Assembly (NCBI RefSeq): GCF_001558695.1
Contig: NZ_LNTU01000041.1
Span: 1 to 64,000 of the forward strand
From: Paramesorhizobium deserti
Lineage (GTDB): Bacteria > Pseudomonadota > Alphaproteobacteria > Rhizobiales > Rhizobiaceae
Reading direction: 5' to 3'
DNA length: 64,000 nt
The notes under the pieces are model-generated. The model had not been told where the DNA came from, searched no databases, and saw only the letters and a program-made list of their open reading frames with translations. A program made the translations under genes and the position numbers. This document shows positions 8,700 to 17,761 of this stretch, piece after piece (position 1 is the stretch's first letter; each line of letters starts with the position of its first letter).

Positions 8700-8948
8700 A
8701 TGGGAATTTATTTAGTGGTCAGTCTGTTTCAACGGGATGGTGATGGGCTCACGAATATGTTGCAACTCGAGGAAAGTGATCTTCAGTTTTTTCGTGAAAC
8801 GTTGAATGTGCCCGAGGAGGATCCGCTTCTCTACGGAGAATATCAAATTAACCCAGAGGCTAATGAGAAGATTTATCAGCGGTATGGGTTTAAGTTGGAC
8901 TTGGACAAGTATGATTGTTTCGCTGGTTACAAAACAGATAAGCTGTGA
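8700..8948 (+). CDS. Second, intact immunity-protein homologue
   Basis: 82 residues, MGIYLVVSLFQRDG...LDKYDCFAGYKTDKL. It shares with the preceding frameshifted gene the pattern DLxxxxxxxxVxxxDPxxYxxY...A.EK.....RYGF.....YD, so both are immunity homologues probably of one toxin family. Its own toxin has gone; only a scrap of other sequence (FDGSGGLVGLNS) lies between the two. An orphan immunity gene can protect against sibling strains carrying the cognate toxin. Confidence 0.6.
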   Translation: MGIYLVVSLFQRDGDGLTNMLQLEESDLQFFRETLNVPEEDPLLYGEYQINPEANEKIYQRYGFKLDLDKYDCFAGYKTDKL

Positions 8949-9553
8949 AGACAGCGTCGCTTGAAAAGTTCCTTAGCGCTCTTGTAAGCATCCTTTTCGC
9001 CTTCCATCCGTTCGCAAGTACCACGCTTGCGTACGGCACCGGCAATATCGCCTCGGCCTCCGGTATTTGCAGCGGCAATGGCCTCTCCATTGAGACGAAA
9101 TCGGGCGATATCAACAGCCATGGCGCGCAGATCGCGGCGGGCTATGACACTGACGGCCTCCTCACCGATTTCGACGATGAGAAGGCGGGCGACATCTCGC
9201 TCAATGCCGGCAAGGACATCAATCTGGAAAGCGCTCAGGCGAGGAACGAGACCTCCAGCAAGTCCAGTTCCTCGGGTGCAAGCATCGGCGTTTCGGTCGG
9301 GGTCGGCCTCAATGGTGTCGGCGTCAGCCCCACGGGCGGCGCCTATGCCAGCGCCGGCAAGTCGAACGCAAGCGGGACGACGCAGGTCAACACCCATGTC
9401 ACCGGCACGGGCGATATCAAGCTCGAATCGGGCCGCGACACCAACCTGAAGGGTGCGGTCGTCTCCGGCGACGCTGCGGTGCGGCTTCTCCGAAGCTGCC
9501 TTTCATCGCAGCGCGGGTGGCGGCGAGGGCTGGACCGTGGTGGAGACCTATAG
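8945..9553 (+). pseudogene. Orphan haemagglutinin stalk fragment fused to recombinase remnant
   Basis: GTG 8945 overlaps the previous stop. The first 35 residues include a hydrophobic run, FLSALVSILFAFHPFAS, reminiscent of the membrane-crossing part of a CdiA leader. From 9083 to about 9470 the sequence is a close copy of 601-815 joined to 4962-5120, the stalk as it was before the insertion. At 9470 homology stops inside VVSGD and the frame runs into a serine recombinase fragment in another frame. It lacks a toxin. It documents the uninterrupted stalk and is a ready template for homologous exchange. Confidence 0.7.
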
Positions 9554-9827
9554 CGACCGCGCCATCTCCGGCGCATCGCTGATCCGCTCCGGCATCCAGT
9601 CGCTGCTCGCCGATGCGCAAGGCCGCCGCTTCGACATGGTGCTGTCGGAGGCGCTCGACCGCATCAGCCGCGATCAGGAGGACGTGGCCGGCGTCTTCAA
9701 GCGCCTGCGCTTTGCAGATGTTTCCATCTTCACCCTGTCGGAAGGCGAGATCAATGAGCTGCATGTCGGCCTGAAAGGCACGATGAACGCGCTGTTCCTG
9801 AAAGACCTCGCCCTCAAGACGCGGTAA
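9495..9827 (+). pseudogene. Serine recombinase N-terminal fragment
   Basis: A run of about 110 residues with GWTVVETYSDRAISGASL, EALDRISRDQEDVAG and LHVGLKGTMNALFLKDLA, the dimer and catalytic-domain region of phage-type serine recombinases. The amino end with the catalytic serine is missing and the frame stops at 9827 right after LALKTR, where intact relatives continue into the DNA-binding domain. It is a remnant distinct from the full recombinase at 10559. Confidence 0.75.
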
Positions 9828-9918
9828 TTGTGCCGATCAGTGCACCCGCAACGGCGCCGATGGCGATCGTCAGCAGCAAGGCAGGCGCGATCGGCATGCC
9901 ATTTGCTAAAAATACGGT

Positions 9919-10003
9919 GGAGTGCTCCCCGTTTCACCGGCCATTTCGGCTAGTTTGATTTAGCCCTGATGAACTGCCGTGGGGAAGCCATTTTGAGCGC
10001 GGA
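9919..10003. repeat. 85-bp direct repeat, copy 2
   Basis: Same 85-bp sequence as 4877-4961 with one mismatch and the same orientation. It separates the decayed recombinase fragment from the intact recombinase module. Confidence 0.85.
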
Positions 10004-10119
10004 ATGGGGATGGATTTCGTTATACAACTCTACGACGGAACGCCCACGGGACCGGTTTTGAGCGCAAGCTTCTTTACCCATGGCATCCCTGGACTGGACG
10101 GCAAGTCTTTATCCACGAG

Positions 10120-10569
10120 GTGATCGAGAAGAAGGATGCAGCGGTTTTCCGCTGCACGCTTTCTGGACAGTCATTGCATCGTTGGCTGGAGATTCCGGCG
10201 TGGATGTTCGAGCGGGTAGTCAGCGCGAGCTGGCGCATCACGGATGCTCCGCACGTCGATCTTGCTGCGCTTGGCGCCTTGGCAACCCTTCTCCGGGATT
10301 CAGAACCCCATCGCAATCTCTGGCGATGGGCGCAGCATTGGGCTCTCACGACGCGAATCGGGGAGATGTCCATGCCGCGCAAGCCCACGACATACCAGTT
10401 CGATCTGTTCTCCAAGCCGGACGATGCCGAGACGATGCAGACGCCGCGATGGCAGACGCTGCCTGCCGAGACGCGTCAATCCGTGACGAAGCTGATGGTG
10501 AGCCTGATCCTCGATCACGTCGAAGACATGCGCTCTCCCGGAGAGAGGGAGGCGCGTGATGATGAATGA
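10120..10569 (+). CDS. Recombinase-associated accessory protein (DUF5372-like)
   Basis: A 149-codon frame ending inside the recombinase start (overlapping stop at 10567-10569). Its first half ([28 protein letters not shown]) and the in-frame coding-like sequence upstream ([18 protein letters not shown], from about 10066) recall DUF5372, a small protein encoded next to rhizobial serine recombinases. The second half ([18 protein letters not shown] onwards, from 10372) could be a separate 65-residue protein. The 5' end merges with the 85-bp repeat at 10003, so the true start is probably lost or earlier than GTG 10120. Confidence 0.55.
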   Translation: MIEKKDAAVFRCTLSGQSLHRWLEIPAWMFERVVSASWRITDAPHVDLAALGALATLLRDSEPHRNLWRWAQHWALTTRIGEMSMPRKPTTYQFDLFSKPDDAETMQTPRWQTLPAETRQSVTKLMVSLILDHVEDMRSPGEREARDDE

Positions 10570-12628
10570 GAAGATCAGGCCGCATCATCTGGAGAGGAAG
10601 GCAATTCTGTATGTGCGCCAATCGTCCGCCCATCAGGTCCTGCACAATCGCGAGAGCGGCGCACTTCAATATGCCATGCACGGCCGTTTGACTGCGCTCG
10701 GCTGGTCTCGCATCGAGACGATCGACGACGATCTCGGTCGTTCGGCCGCCGGCGGCGTGACACGCGCCGGTTTCGACCGGATGGTTGCCGAGGTCTGCCT
10801 TGGCAAGGTCGGTGCGGTGGCCGCGCGGGAGGTGTCGCGGTTTGCCCGCAACAGCCGTGACTGGCAGCAACTTATCGAGATGTGCCGCGTCGTTGATACC
10901 GTGCTGGTCGACCAGGAGACGGTCTATGCACCGCGTCAAGGCAACGACCGGCTACTGTTGGGGCTGAGGGGAAGCCTCAATGAGTACGAACTTGATCTTT
11001 TGCGCCAGCGTTCGCTCTCGGCCCGCTATGAGAAGGCCCGCCATGGCGAACTCGTCGTTGCAGCCCCCGTCGGCTTCGTGAAGGTTGGAGACCGGATTGA
11101 GAAGGATCCCGACCGCCGCGTGCAGGAGGCAATCATCATGGTATTCGACAAGGTCGCGGAGCTCGGTAGCGCCCGCCAGGCCCTGATGTGGTTCCTCGAG
11201 CATGGGCTGGATTTGCCCGCCAAGCGCAACAATGGCGATGTCGTCCGGCGTAGGCCGAACTATGCAACCATCCACCGAATGATCGAGAACCCGATCTACG
11301 GCGGCGCCTACGCCTATGGTAAGTCTGGTGTCGCACCTGGATTTGGCCCGTCTCCCGTTCGGCCTGGCGCTCGCCGCAAACCGCGCGAGGAATGGCTGGC
11401 GCTGATCCCGGGCAGTCATGAAGGTTATGTCAGCTGGGAAAGGGCAGAGGCGATCCGCACCATGGTGAGCGACAATGTGCCCACGAGCCGGCATCACGGA
11501 GCGCCCAAACATGGCGAATTGTTGGCTGGCCTTGTTCGCTGCCGGCGTTGCGGTCGAAAGCTCACGGTGCGATACACGGGCACAAAGCATAACATTCCGC
11601 GCTATTCCTGCTGGCGGGGACTGCTGGACAATGGCGAGCCGCGTTGCATTGCTTTCGGCGGACTGCGCGCCGACGATGCGATCGAGGAAGCGCTTCTGCG
11701 TGTCGTGGAGCCCGGGGCGATTGCTGCGGCTGCCGAAGCTGAGGCGCAGGCAGCCAGTCGCCGCGACCAGGTCCAGAATGCCCTCGGCCGCGATCTGGAA
11801 GCTGCCCGCTACGCCGCCGACCGCGCCTTCCGGCAATATGACGCTGCCGATCCTGAGAACCGCCTGGTTGCTGCGGAACTGGAGATGCGATGGAACCGCG
11901 CTCTCGCCTATGTCACTGAGATCGAGAGCAAGATCGCCGCGCATGATGCCGCAACACCGAAGTCATCGCCTGCGTCGGCAACGGACCTCCAGGCCTTGGC
12001 TGCGGACCTTCGGTCCGTCTGGTCGGCGCCGACAACGGATGCCAAGCTCAAGAAGCGCATCGTGCGCACAGTGATCCAGGAGGTGGTCGCCGATATTGAT
12101 GATGAAGCCTCCGAGATCGTCCTGCTCGCCCATTGGATTGGTGGCGCCCATACCGAACTTCGCCTGCCGAAGCGGCGCCGCGGACAGCGCAACAGCACTT
12201 CCGCCGACATCATCGTGGCCATTCGGCAACTGGTGCTGATTGCCAGCGACGACCAGATCGCCGGCATTCTCAACCGCAACAGCCTGGTAACTGGGCATGG
12301 CAATCGCTGGACCCGGGAGCGGGTCACGGCGCACAGGTCGCATCACAAGATTCCGGTCTTTCGGCTAGCACCAGACGGGAACGAACCATTGCTTAACCTC
12401 AACAAGGCGGCGCGCCTACTTGGCGTAGCACCGAAGACGCTGAGGCTCGCCGCTGAAGCCGGCGAGATCGAGGGCGTTCATCCTTTGCCGGATGGTCCGT
12501 GGATATTCAGTCGCTCAGAGCTTGGAAAGCCGCTTGCCCAGCAGATTGCTCATCGCGCACGACAGAACCCCAAATACCCCGCGGGATCGCATCCAGATCA
12601 GCAAAACCTATTCCCTTCAACGACATAG
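10559..12628 (+). CDS. Large serine recombinase
   Basis: About 689 residues. The N-terminal resolvase domain has the catalytic serine in [10 protein letters not shown], followed by [12 protein letters not shown], then a recombinase domain ([23 protein letters not shown]), a zinc ribbon (CRRCGRKL...SCWRG) and a coiled-coil segment. A C-terminal tail includes a MerR/excisionase-like helix-turn-helix ([26 protein letters not shown]). This is the architecture of transposon or integrative-element integrases acting at specific sites. GTG 10556, ATG 10559 and ATG 10562 are all possible starts. It is coupled to the accessory gene upstream and may have moved the surrounding toxin fragments. No attachment site could be identified by eye. 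Confidence 0.9.
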   Translation: MMNEKIRPHHLERKAILYVRQSSAHQVLHNRESGALQYAMHGRLTALGWSRIETIDDDLGRSAAGGVTRAGFDRMVAEVCLGKVGAVAAREVSRFARNSRDWQQLIEMCRVVDTVLVDQETVYAPRQGNDRLLLGLRGSLNEYELDLLRQRSLSARYEKARHGELVVAAPVGFVKVGDRIEKDPDRRVQEAIIMVFDKVAELGSARQALMWFLEHGLDLPAKRNNGDVVRRRPNYATIHRMIENPIYGGAYAYGKSGVAPGFGPSPVRPGARRKPREEWLALIPGSHEGYVSWERAEAIRTMVSDNVPTSRHHGAPKHGELLAGLVRCRRCGRKLTVRYTGTKHNIPRYSCWRGLLDNGEPRCIAFGGLRADDAIEEALLRVVEPGAIAAAAEAEAQAASRRDQVQNALGRDLEAARYAADRAFRQYDAADPENRLVAAELEMRWNRALAYVTEIESKIAAHDAATPKSSPASATDLQALAADLRSVWSAPTTDAKLKKRIVRTVIQEVVADIDDEASEIVLLAHWIGGAHTELRLPKRRRGQRNSTSADIIVAIRQLVLIASDDQIAGILNRNSLVTGHGNRWTRERVTAHRSHHKIPVFRLAPDGNEPLLNLNKAARLLGVAPKTLRLAAEAGEIEGVHPLPDGPWIFSRSELGKPLAQQIAHRARQNPKYPAGSHPDQQNLFPSTT

Positions 12629-12661
12629 ACAGATGGGTGTTATGAAACAGGATTGTAATCT

Positions 12662-13474
12662 TCAATCCATCCGTCGATGAGCGGGAGCACCGTTTCGGAG
12701 TCCGGTAGAGCTGATAGGCGGATGTAATCCCGTTTCAGAGTTTTCACGAATATCTTCAATCCATCCGTCGATGAGCGGGAGCGCCGTTTCGGAGTCCGGT
12801 AGAGCTGATAGGCGGATGTAATCCCGTTTCAGAGTTTTCACGAATGCCTCGGACATGCCGTTCGACTGCGGGCTGGCCACCGGCGTGAAGCAGGACGTCA
12901 GATTGAGCGCCTGGGCAAACAGCCGTGTCTCCCGTGCGGTATAGGCCGAACCATTGTCCGAGAGGTGCTCGAGAGCATGCGGGGCTCGGGTTGCGCGGAA
13001 GCGTTTTTCGACCGCCTCCAGCATCATGTCGCGCACGTCGGAGCCGGATATTCCGGCATTGGCGACTGCTGTCCAGGCGATGATCTCGCGGTCGAAGGCG
13101 TCGATGATGAAGGCGAGACGAACGATCTCGCCATTCCAGCAGGTGAACTCCAAACCGTCGGAGCACCAGCGCAGGTTCGAGCGCATGACCATGACCTTGC
13201 CGTCGTGGAGGCGACCCTTGCGGACGATCTCGCCATTCCAGCAGGTGAACTCCAGGCCATCCGAGCACCAGCGCAGGTTCGAGCGCATGACCATGACCTT
13301 GCCGTCGTGGAGGCGACCCTTGCGCACGGCCGTGTGCTTCTCCAGCAGCATCGCGTGGTTGCCCATGATGCGGTGAACCCGCTTGGCGTTGACGACAGGC
13401 TGATCGGCGGCCCGCCTTTCGCGATTGAGGAGCGCGGCGATCCGCCGATAACCATAGGTTGGCCTTTGATCCAC
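12662..13474 (-). pseudogene. IS3 transposase orfB (DDE integrase), with duplications
   Basis: A 270-codon frame containing HTH_21 and integrase-core signatures: RPTYGYRRIAALLNRE, KRVHRIMGNHAMLLEKH, IIDAFDREIIAWT, the catalytic aspartate/serine segment LSDNGSAYTA and SPQSNGMSEAFVKTLKRDY with the glutamate. A perfect 34-residue in-frame repeat (KGRLHDGKVMVMRSN... repeated once) sits just before the first catalytic aspartate, and the C-terminus is altered by a 94-bp tandem duplication. The product would be unlikely to be an active transposase. Confidence 0.8.
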
Positions 13475-13603
13475 CAGCCTGCGAATGACGGGCAGAAGCT
13501 CTGCATCCTCGGCCTTGTGATAGGGCCCGCGCGGCTTCGATCTGCCTTTTTAACCGCTCGATGAGGTTCGAGCGGGAAACGCCAAGCGTGTCTGCGACGG
13601 TCT

Positions 13604-14431
13604 TCATCGGGAACCGTCCTTCGACAACAAGATCGGCCGCAATATCCGTTTTTTTGAGTCCGCTTTGGACAGGGCTTCGCGGAGTATCTCGACCTCCATC
13701 GTTTTGCGGCCGAGCATGCGCTCCAGCTCGCGGACGCGGCCATAGGTTGGCCTTTGATCCACCAGCCTGCGAATGACGGGCAGAAGCTCGGCATCCTCTG
13801 CCTTCCGGTAGGGCCCACGCGGCTTCGATCGGCCCTTGAGCCTGTCTGCGAGATTGGAGCGGGAGACGCCCAGCGTGTCTGCGACGGTCTTCATCGGGAA
13901 CCGTCCTTCGGCAACAAGATCGGCCGCGATATCCGTTTTTTTGAGTCCGCTTTGGACAGAGCCTCGCGGAGTATCTCGACCTCCATCGTTTTGCGGCCGA
14001 GCATGCGCTCCAGCTCGCGGACGCGGTCCTCCAGCTTCTTCACTTCCGAATTGCCGACAACCGGCTCGTCAGAATCCACCGCTGCAGCACCTCCCTCGCT
14101 CAAGAGCCTGCGCCACCGGTAAAGCAAATTGGGCGCAACGCCATGGCTGTTGGTTTCCACGCAGAACTGAGCCGGTTAGGCGCATAATTTCCATTGAGAA
14201 TTGAGCCATGACCGGCTCGTCAGAATCCACGGCTGCAGCACCTCCCTCGCTCAAGAGCCTGCGCCACCGGTAAAGCAGATTGGGCGCAACGCCATGGCGG
14301 CGAGCGGTGGAAGATACCGTCTCGCCTGGTTCGAAACTCTGCTCGATGATTGTTAGTTTCTGCTCGGCTGTCCACCGCCTACGGCGGACATCACCGGTCA
14401 GCAATTCAACGTGTCGATACGCGTTAGACAT
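13604..14431 (-). pseudogene. IS3 transposase orfA region, rearranged
   Basis: From ATG 14431, RRRRWTAEQKLTIIEQSFEPGE and RRHGVAPNLLYRWRRLL are the helix-turn-helix of IS3 OrfA. The 88-bp block repeats after a 63-bp foreign stretch (about 14148-14210), and the leucine-zipper/junction block (RVRELERMLGRKTMEVEILREALSK) appears twice through the ~290-bp duplication. The copies differ at many bases, so two diverged elements recombined here. Confidence 0.7.
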
Positions 14432-14501
14432 AAGCCTGTCCTCAAGCCTGTGCTTGAGCCTTTCTGCTTATGCCGAATGTCCGGTCGAAATGGGGGGCAG
14501 T

Positions 14502-14786
14502 TCATACGGCGACCAGCATGCCGCAAAGGGCTGTCACGCTGCCGACTGAAAGGTCGATATTGCCGGTCAGGATCACGAAAGTCATTCCGATCGCGACCAC
14601 CCCGGTCACGGCGGCCTGCTGGAAAAGGTTGGCGATATTGATCGGCGTCAGGAAGTTGGGTGACAGCACCGCGGCGACCGCAACGACGATCAGAAAGATC
14701 ACGATGAAATTATATTCGATCGCCAGATCGACGAGGCGGCGGCCGATCTTCGGCGCGGGCGCGGCTCCGGTCGTGATATCAGTCAT
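14502..14786 (-). pseudogene. Sugar ABC transporter permease (RbsC-like), truncated by IS
   Basis: The first 94 residues of a ribose/xylose-type ABC permease: a hydrophobic helix (FIVIFLIVVAVAAVLSPNFLTP) and the family motif GMTFVILTGNIDLSVGSV. The stop TGA is the first triplet of the IS3 terminus, so the gene was cut after about one third of its normal ~320-residue length. Its start overlaps the stop of the upstream ATPase remnant, showing the original operon order. Confidence 0.85.
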
Positions 14787-15299
14787 GATGCTGCTCCCCG
14801 AGAAGCTGATGTTTCAAAATCGTGTCCTGATCGGTGGTCGCCGGATCGAACCGAGCGATGTTGCGGCCTTCGTGGAAGATCCAGATCGTGTCGCATGCCG
14901 CGTAAAGCTCATCAAGCTCGGAGGATGCGACGATGACCGCGGCGCCATCTGCGGCCAGCTGCTCGACCAGACGGTAAAGATCCGCCTTGGCGCCGATATC
15001 GAGGCCACGGGAGGGCTCGTCCAGCAGCAGGAGCTTCGCCCCCTTGATGATCCATTTCGCCAGGACAATTTTCTGCTGGTTGCCGCCGGAAAGCTGCATG
15101 ACCTTCTGCTCCGGCGAGACACGGCATCCTGATTGATGGTGAAGGCGTCGTAGGTGGTGGCGAGACCCGCATCCTGTTGCAGGTCTTCTCGAAGACGGTA
15201 ATCGGGCCGATCTTCTTCGAATTCATCCAGCGAAAGGGTGACGACGGCTTCGGCGAGGGCAATTTCCGCGCCCTTTTTGAATCGATCGAGGAGGATCAA
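14779..15299 (-). pseudogene. Sugar ABC transporter ATPase (RbsA-like), remnant
   Basis: The C-terminal half of the second ATPase domain is intact: QLSGGNQQKIVLAKW (signature) and LLLLDEPSRGLDIGAK (Walker B). The match fails upstream of about 15110, where the frame changes, and no Walker A region is present. Sequence from 15110 to 15299 is open in another frame but I do not recognise it. The gene is a 3' remnant whose partner permease follows with overlap. Confidence 0.75.
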
Positions 15300-15395
15300 A
15301 TTCGCCGCGGCGTTCTGAACGCCGAGCCGGTCAAATAAGAAAGGCGGAGCCGGCGAGAGGAGCCGCGTCGCAGCGAGAATCGGGGCTTTAGCTTC

Positions 15396-16310
15396 TCAAA
15401 TCTCTCGACCGACTTCACTAAGCACCTGTCGCAGCCATCGATGTCCAGGATCTGCGTCGTGTCGTGCGTGCCAGGTCTGCACCACTCGGAATGATGGAAT
15501 ATCCAGGGGTGGCGGAAAAAGTCGGAGCGGTAGCCGTCCAGCCAACGGTGCGAAGAGACGACGGGGTTCCGTTGCCACGAGGTCGGAGGCATCGACCAGC
15601 ATGGGTGCCATCAGGAAATGGCCGACCGTCACGACGACATTCCTTTTCAATCTTTTCTTAGCGAGCACGGTGTCGACATAGCCACTTGGAGTGCCCCTCA
15701 TCGAAACCTGAAGATGGCGTAGCGAGAGATAGCGCTCGAGGTCAGGCCTGTCGCCCAGCTCGGGATGATCACCACGGCCGGCGCAGATGAAGTCCTCTTC
15801 GTAGAGCAGTTCTTCTCGCATATGGGTCGGCGGCTGTGGGAAGTTGCCAGCGATGAGTTCGACCGCGCCGTCGTCCAGCATCGGCAAGCCGACACTGCGG
15901 CTTGTATTGCGGACCACTAGAGAAACGCCTGGTGCTTCGCGATCGAGCCGTGCGGTCAGACGCGGAAGAAGCACGAAGGCGGCATAATCGGAGAGACCGA
16001 TCATGAATTGCCGTGTGCTTTCGGTCGGATCGAATGCGCCACCGCCAAGCAGGACACCCTCAACCTGTTCGAGAATTGAACGCACGCTTGGCGCGATGTC
16101 CTGCGCCAGCGGCGTCGGCATCATGCCGCGTGGCGATCGAACGAACAGTGGGTCTGCGAACAGAGCCCGGAGGCGGTTGAGCGAATGGCTGACAGCCGGC
16201 TGTGTCAGCCCAATTCGTTCGGCCGCACGCGTAGCGTGCCCTTCTGCAACAAGGGCGTCGAAAACAACCAGCAGATTGAGATCGACGTTGGCGATATGAA
16301 TCTTCTTCAT
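15396..16310 (-). CDS. LysR-family transcriptional regulator (NodD/PcpR-like)
   Basis: 304 residues with an N-terminal winged helix (DLNLLVVFDALVAEGHATRAAERIGLTQPAVSHSLNRLR) and the LysR effector-binding domain of the group whose members start HIANVDLNLL. It is divergent from the CMD/NHL gene pair that starts 95 bases away and is the obvious candidate regulator of it; the shared spacer holds an ATTG-N9-CAAT dyad. The effector is unknown, possibly aromatic-derived given the partner genes. Confidence 0.9.
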   Translation of the reverse strand: MKKIHIANVDLNLLVVFDALVAEGHATRAAERIGLTQPAVSHSLNRLRALFADPLFVRSPRGMMPTPLAQDIAPSVRSILEQVEGVLLGGGAFDPTESTRQFMIGLSDYAAFVLLPRLTARLDREAPGVSLVVRNTSRSVGLPMLDDGAVELIAGNFPQPPTHMREELLYEEDFICAGRGDHPELGDRPDLERYLSLRHLQVSMRGTPSGYVDTVLAKKRLKRNVVVTVGHFLMAPMLVDASDLVATEPRRLFAPLAGRLPLRLFPPPLDIPSFRVVQTWHARHDADPGHRWLRQVLSEVGREI

Positions 16311-16330
16311 CAGGATAATACTAATAATGA

Positions 16331-16347
16331 ATTGGATTTATCACAAT
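16331..16347. promoter_or_regulatory. Candidate LysR operator dyad
   Basis: ATTGGATTTATCACAAT is an imperfect inverted repeat (ATTG...CAAT) in an AT-rich part of the divergent spacer between the LysR gene and the CMD gene. Position and symmetry fit a LysR binding site; it is short and could be chance. Confidence 0.35.
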
Positions 16348-16405
16348 CATCGATGCAAGGTTCGGCCGGAATAAAAAGGGTGGATGGAAGAGTTGGAGAA
16401 CACGA

Positions 16406-17761
16406 ATGTCAGGTTCCAGCACCGTAGCAACGGGAAAAGCAAATTCTCGCCGACGCTTTATGGAGGCGGTCTTCGTTGCAGCAAGTTCTTTCGCCATCAG
16501 TCGGAGCGGGCAAGCCATGGCCTCGGAAACGCATGAGGATCGATTTTCACGTGGCCTGGAAGTGCTCCGCCGCATCGGCGGCGAGAATTTCGATGGGCCG
16601 ATCAATGCACTAGCGGAAACCTCCGCCGATCTTTCGCGCTTTACGGTCGAATACCCCTATGGTGATGTCTTGTCCCGCCCCGGGCTCGACCTCCCGCTAA
16701 GACAGCTATGCACCATCTCCATGTTGCTGGCCGACGGAAGCGCCCAGCCGCAACTGAAGTTTCATATAGCCGGCTTCCTTAACGCTGGCGGCGAACCTGA
16801 AGCGATCGTGGAATTGCTCTTCGTATCGGTCGCCATGCTGGGGTTCCCCGCGACGATCAATGCCGTCGGCATTGTTCGGTCGATATTCGCCGAACGTGAA
16901 CTGGCATTTCAGCCCATCGAACCCGCGACAAATGACGGAGCGAGACGCGCACGGGCTGGACGGGAGATGCTGGGGCGGCTCGTGGGGGGCAACGCACAGG
17001 ACTATTTTGACCGCTTTGCCGGCGCTGCGCCTGACCTCGCGCAGCTCTCGATCGATTTCGGGTTCGGGGAGGCGCTGGCTCGTGAGGGCCTCGATCACAA
17101 GACCAAGCTGCTCGCAATTATCGCGATGCTTGCCGCGAGCGGCAATCGCAATGATGCGCTGCGTCTTCATCTTGCCGGCGCTATCGCCAATAGCGTGACA
17201 CGCGAAGAGATCATCGAGCTGCTGATACAGCTCAGCGTCTATCGCGGGTTCCCATCGGCCCTGAACGCATTCTCTGTCGCGCGGGATGTCTTCGCACTCG
17301 GTGTCCAGCCGCTTCAGGTCAACGTCCCCGCGCCCGTCGATGCGGAAAGTCATTCGGATCGATTGGAGCGGGGGAGGGCTCTGCTTGCGAAAAGCTCGGC
17401 CGCGTCAGGCGATGCCGTGGTCCGTAGTTTTGACGATATCGCACCGGATCTCGGGCGCATGATCGTCGAGCATGCCTATGGCGAGGTGTTCTCGCGCGAT
17501 GGCATTGACCTAAAGACACGTGAACTCAGCGCCTGTGCGGCTTTGGCCGCCATCGGTTCCGCGACGACGGAAACTCCTTTGCGCGTCCACATCAACGCTG
17601 CCTTGAACGTTGGTGCGAGCCGGGAAGAGATCATCGAAACGCTAGTCAATCTCGCAGCCTACAGCGGCTATCCAGCGACACAGCAGGCGATCCGCATCGC
17701 CGCGGAAGAGTTCGCCAAGAGCAACCCGTCCTCGCGACAACCTAAGGAAGAGAGTGAATGA
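16406..17761 (+). CDS. Triple-domain carboxymuconolactone-decarboxylase-fold protein, Tat signal
   Basis: 451 residues starting at ATG 16406 (GGAG 7 bases upstream). The N-terminus SRRRFMEAVFVAASSFA is a twin-arginine signal, so the protein should be exported folded. Three CMD/AhpD-type repeats of about 130 residues follow (about 45-165, 185-300, 325-440), each with a version of VEYPYGDVLSRPGLDLPLR and HIAGFLNAGGEPEAIVELL. CMD proteins are decarboxylases or peroxidase-like enzymes. The CxxC of AhpD is absent, so a lyase or binding role is more likely. The stop overlaps the next start (ATGA). Confidence 0.85.
   Translation: MSGSSTVATGKANSRRRFMEAVFVAASSFAISRSGQAMASETHEDRFSRGLEVLRRIGGENFDGPINALAETSADLSRFTVEYPYGDVLSRPGLDLPLRQLCTISMLLADGSAQPQLKFHIAGFLNAGGEPEAIVELLFVSVAMLGFPATINAVGIVRSIFAERELAFQPIEPATNDGARRARAGREMLGRLVGGNAQDYFDRFAGAAPDLAQLSIDFGFGEALAREGLDHKTKLLAIIAMLAASGNRNDALRLHLAGAIANSVTREEIIELLIQLSVYRGFPSALNAFSVARDVFALGVQPLQVNVPAPVDAESHSDRLERGRALLAKSSAASGDAVVRSFDDIAPDLGRMIVEHAYGEVFSRDGIDLKTRELSACAALAAIGSATTETPLRVHINAALNVGASREEIIETLVNLAAYSGYPATQQAIRIAAEEFAKSNPSSRQPKEESE

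Larger units (their letters stand above)
12656..14503 (-). mobile_element. IS3-family element, internally duplicated and inactive
   Basis: On the minus strand an orfA (DNA-binding) and an orfB (DDE integrase) of an IS3-family transposon can be traced. The outer end at 14503 reads TGAACTGCCCCCC inward, an IS3-type terminus, and it supplies the stop codon of the interrupted permease. No matching terminus is visible near 12640, so that end is truncated. Four duplicated blocks disrupt it: 94 bp (12661/12755), 102 bp (about 13122/13224), ~290 bp (about 13450/13740) and 88 bp (14060/14211). Confidence 0.8.

Noticed and set aside
10952-11944. 330-codon minus-strand frame over the serine recombinase
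   Set aside because: The plus strand encodes a convincing recombinase with catalytic motifs; the antisense frame has no recognisable domain.
12661-14300. Repeated blocks considered as a CRISPR-like or satellite array
   Set aside because: Only two copies of each block, of different lengths, and all translate as IS3 transposase.
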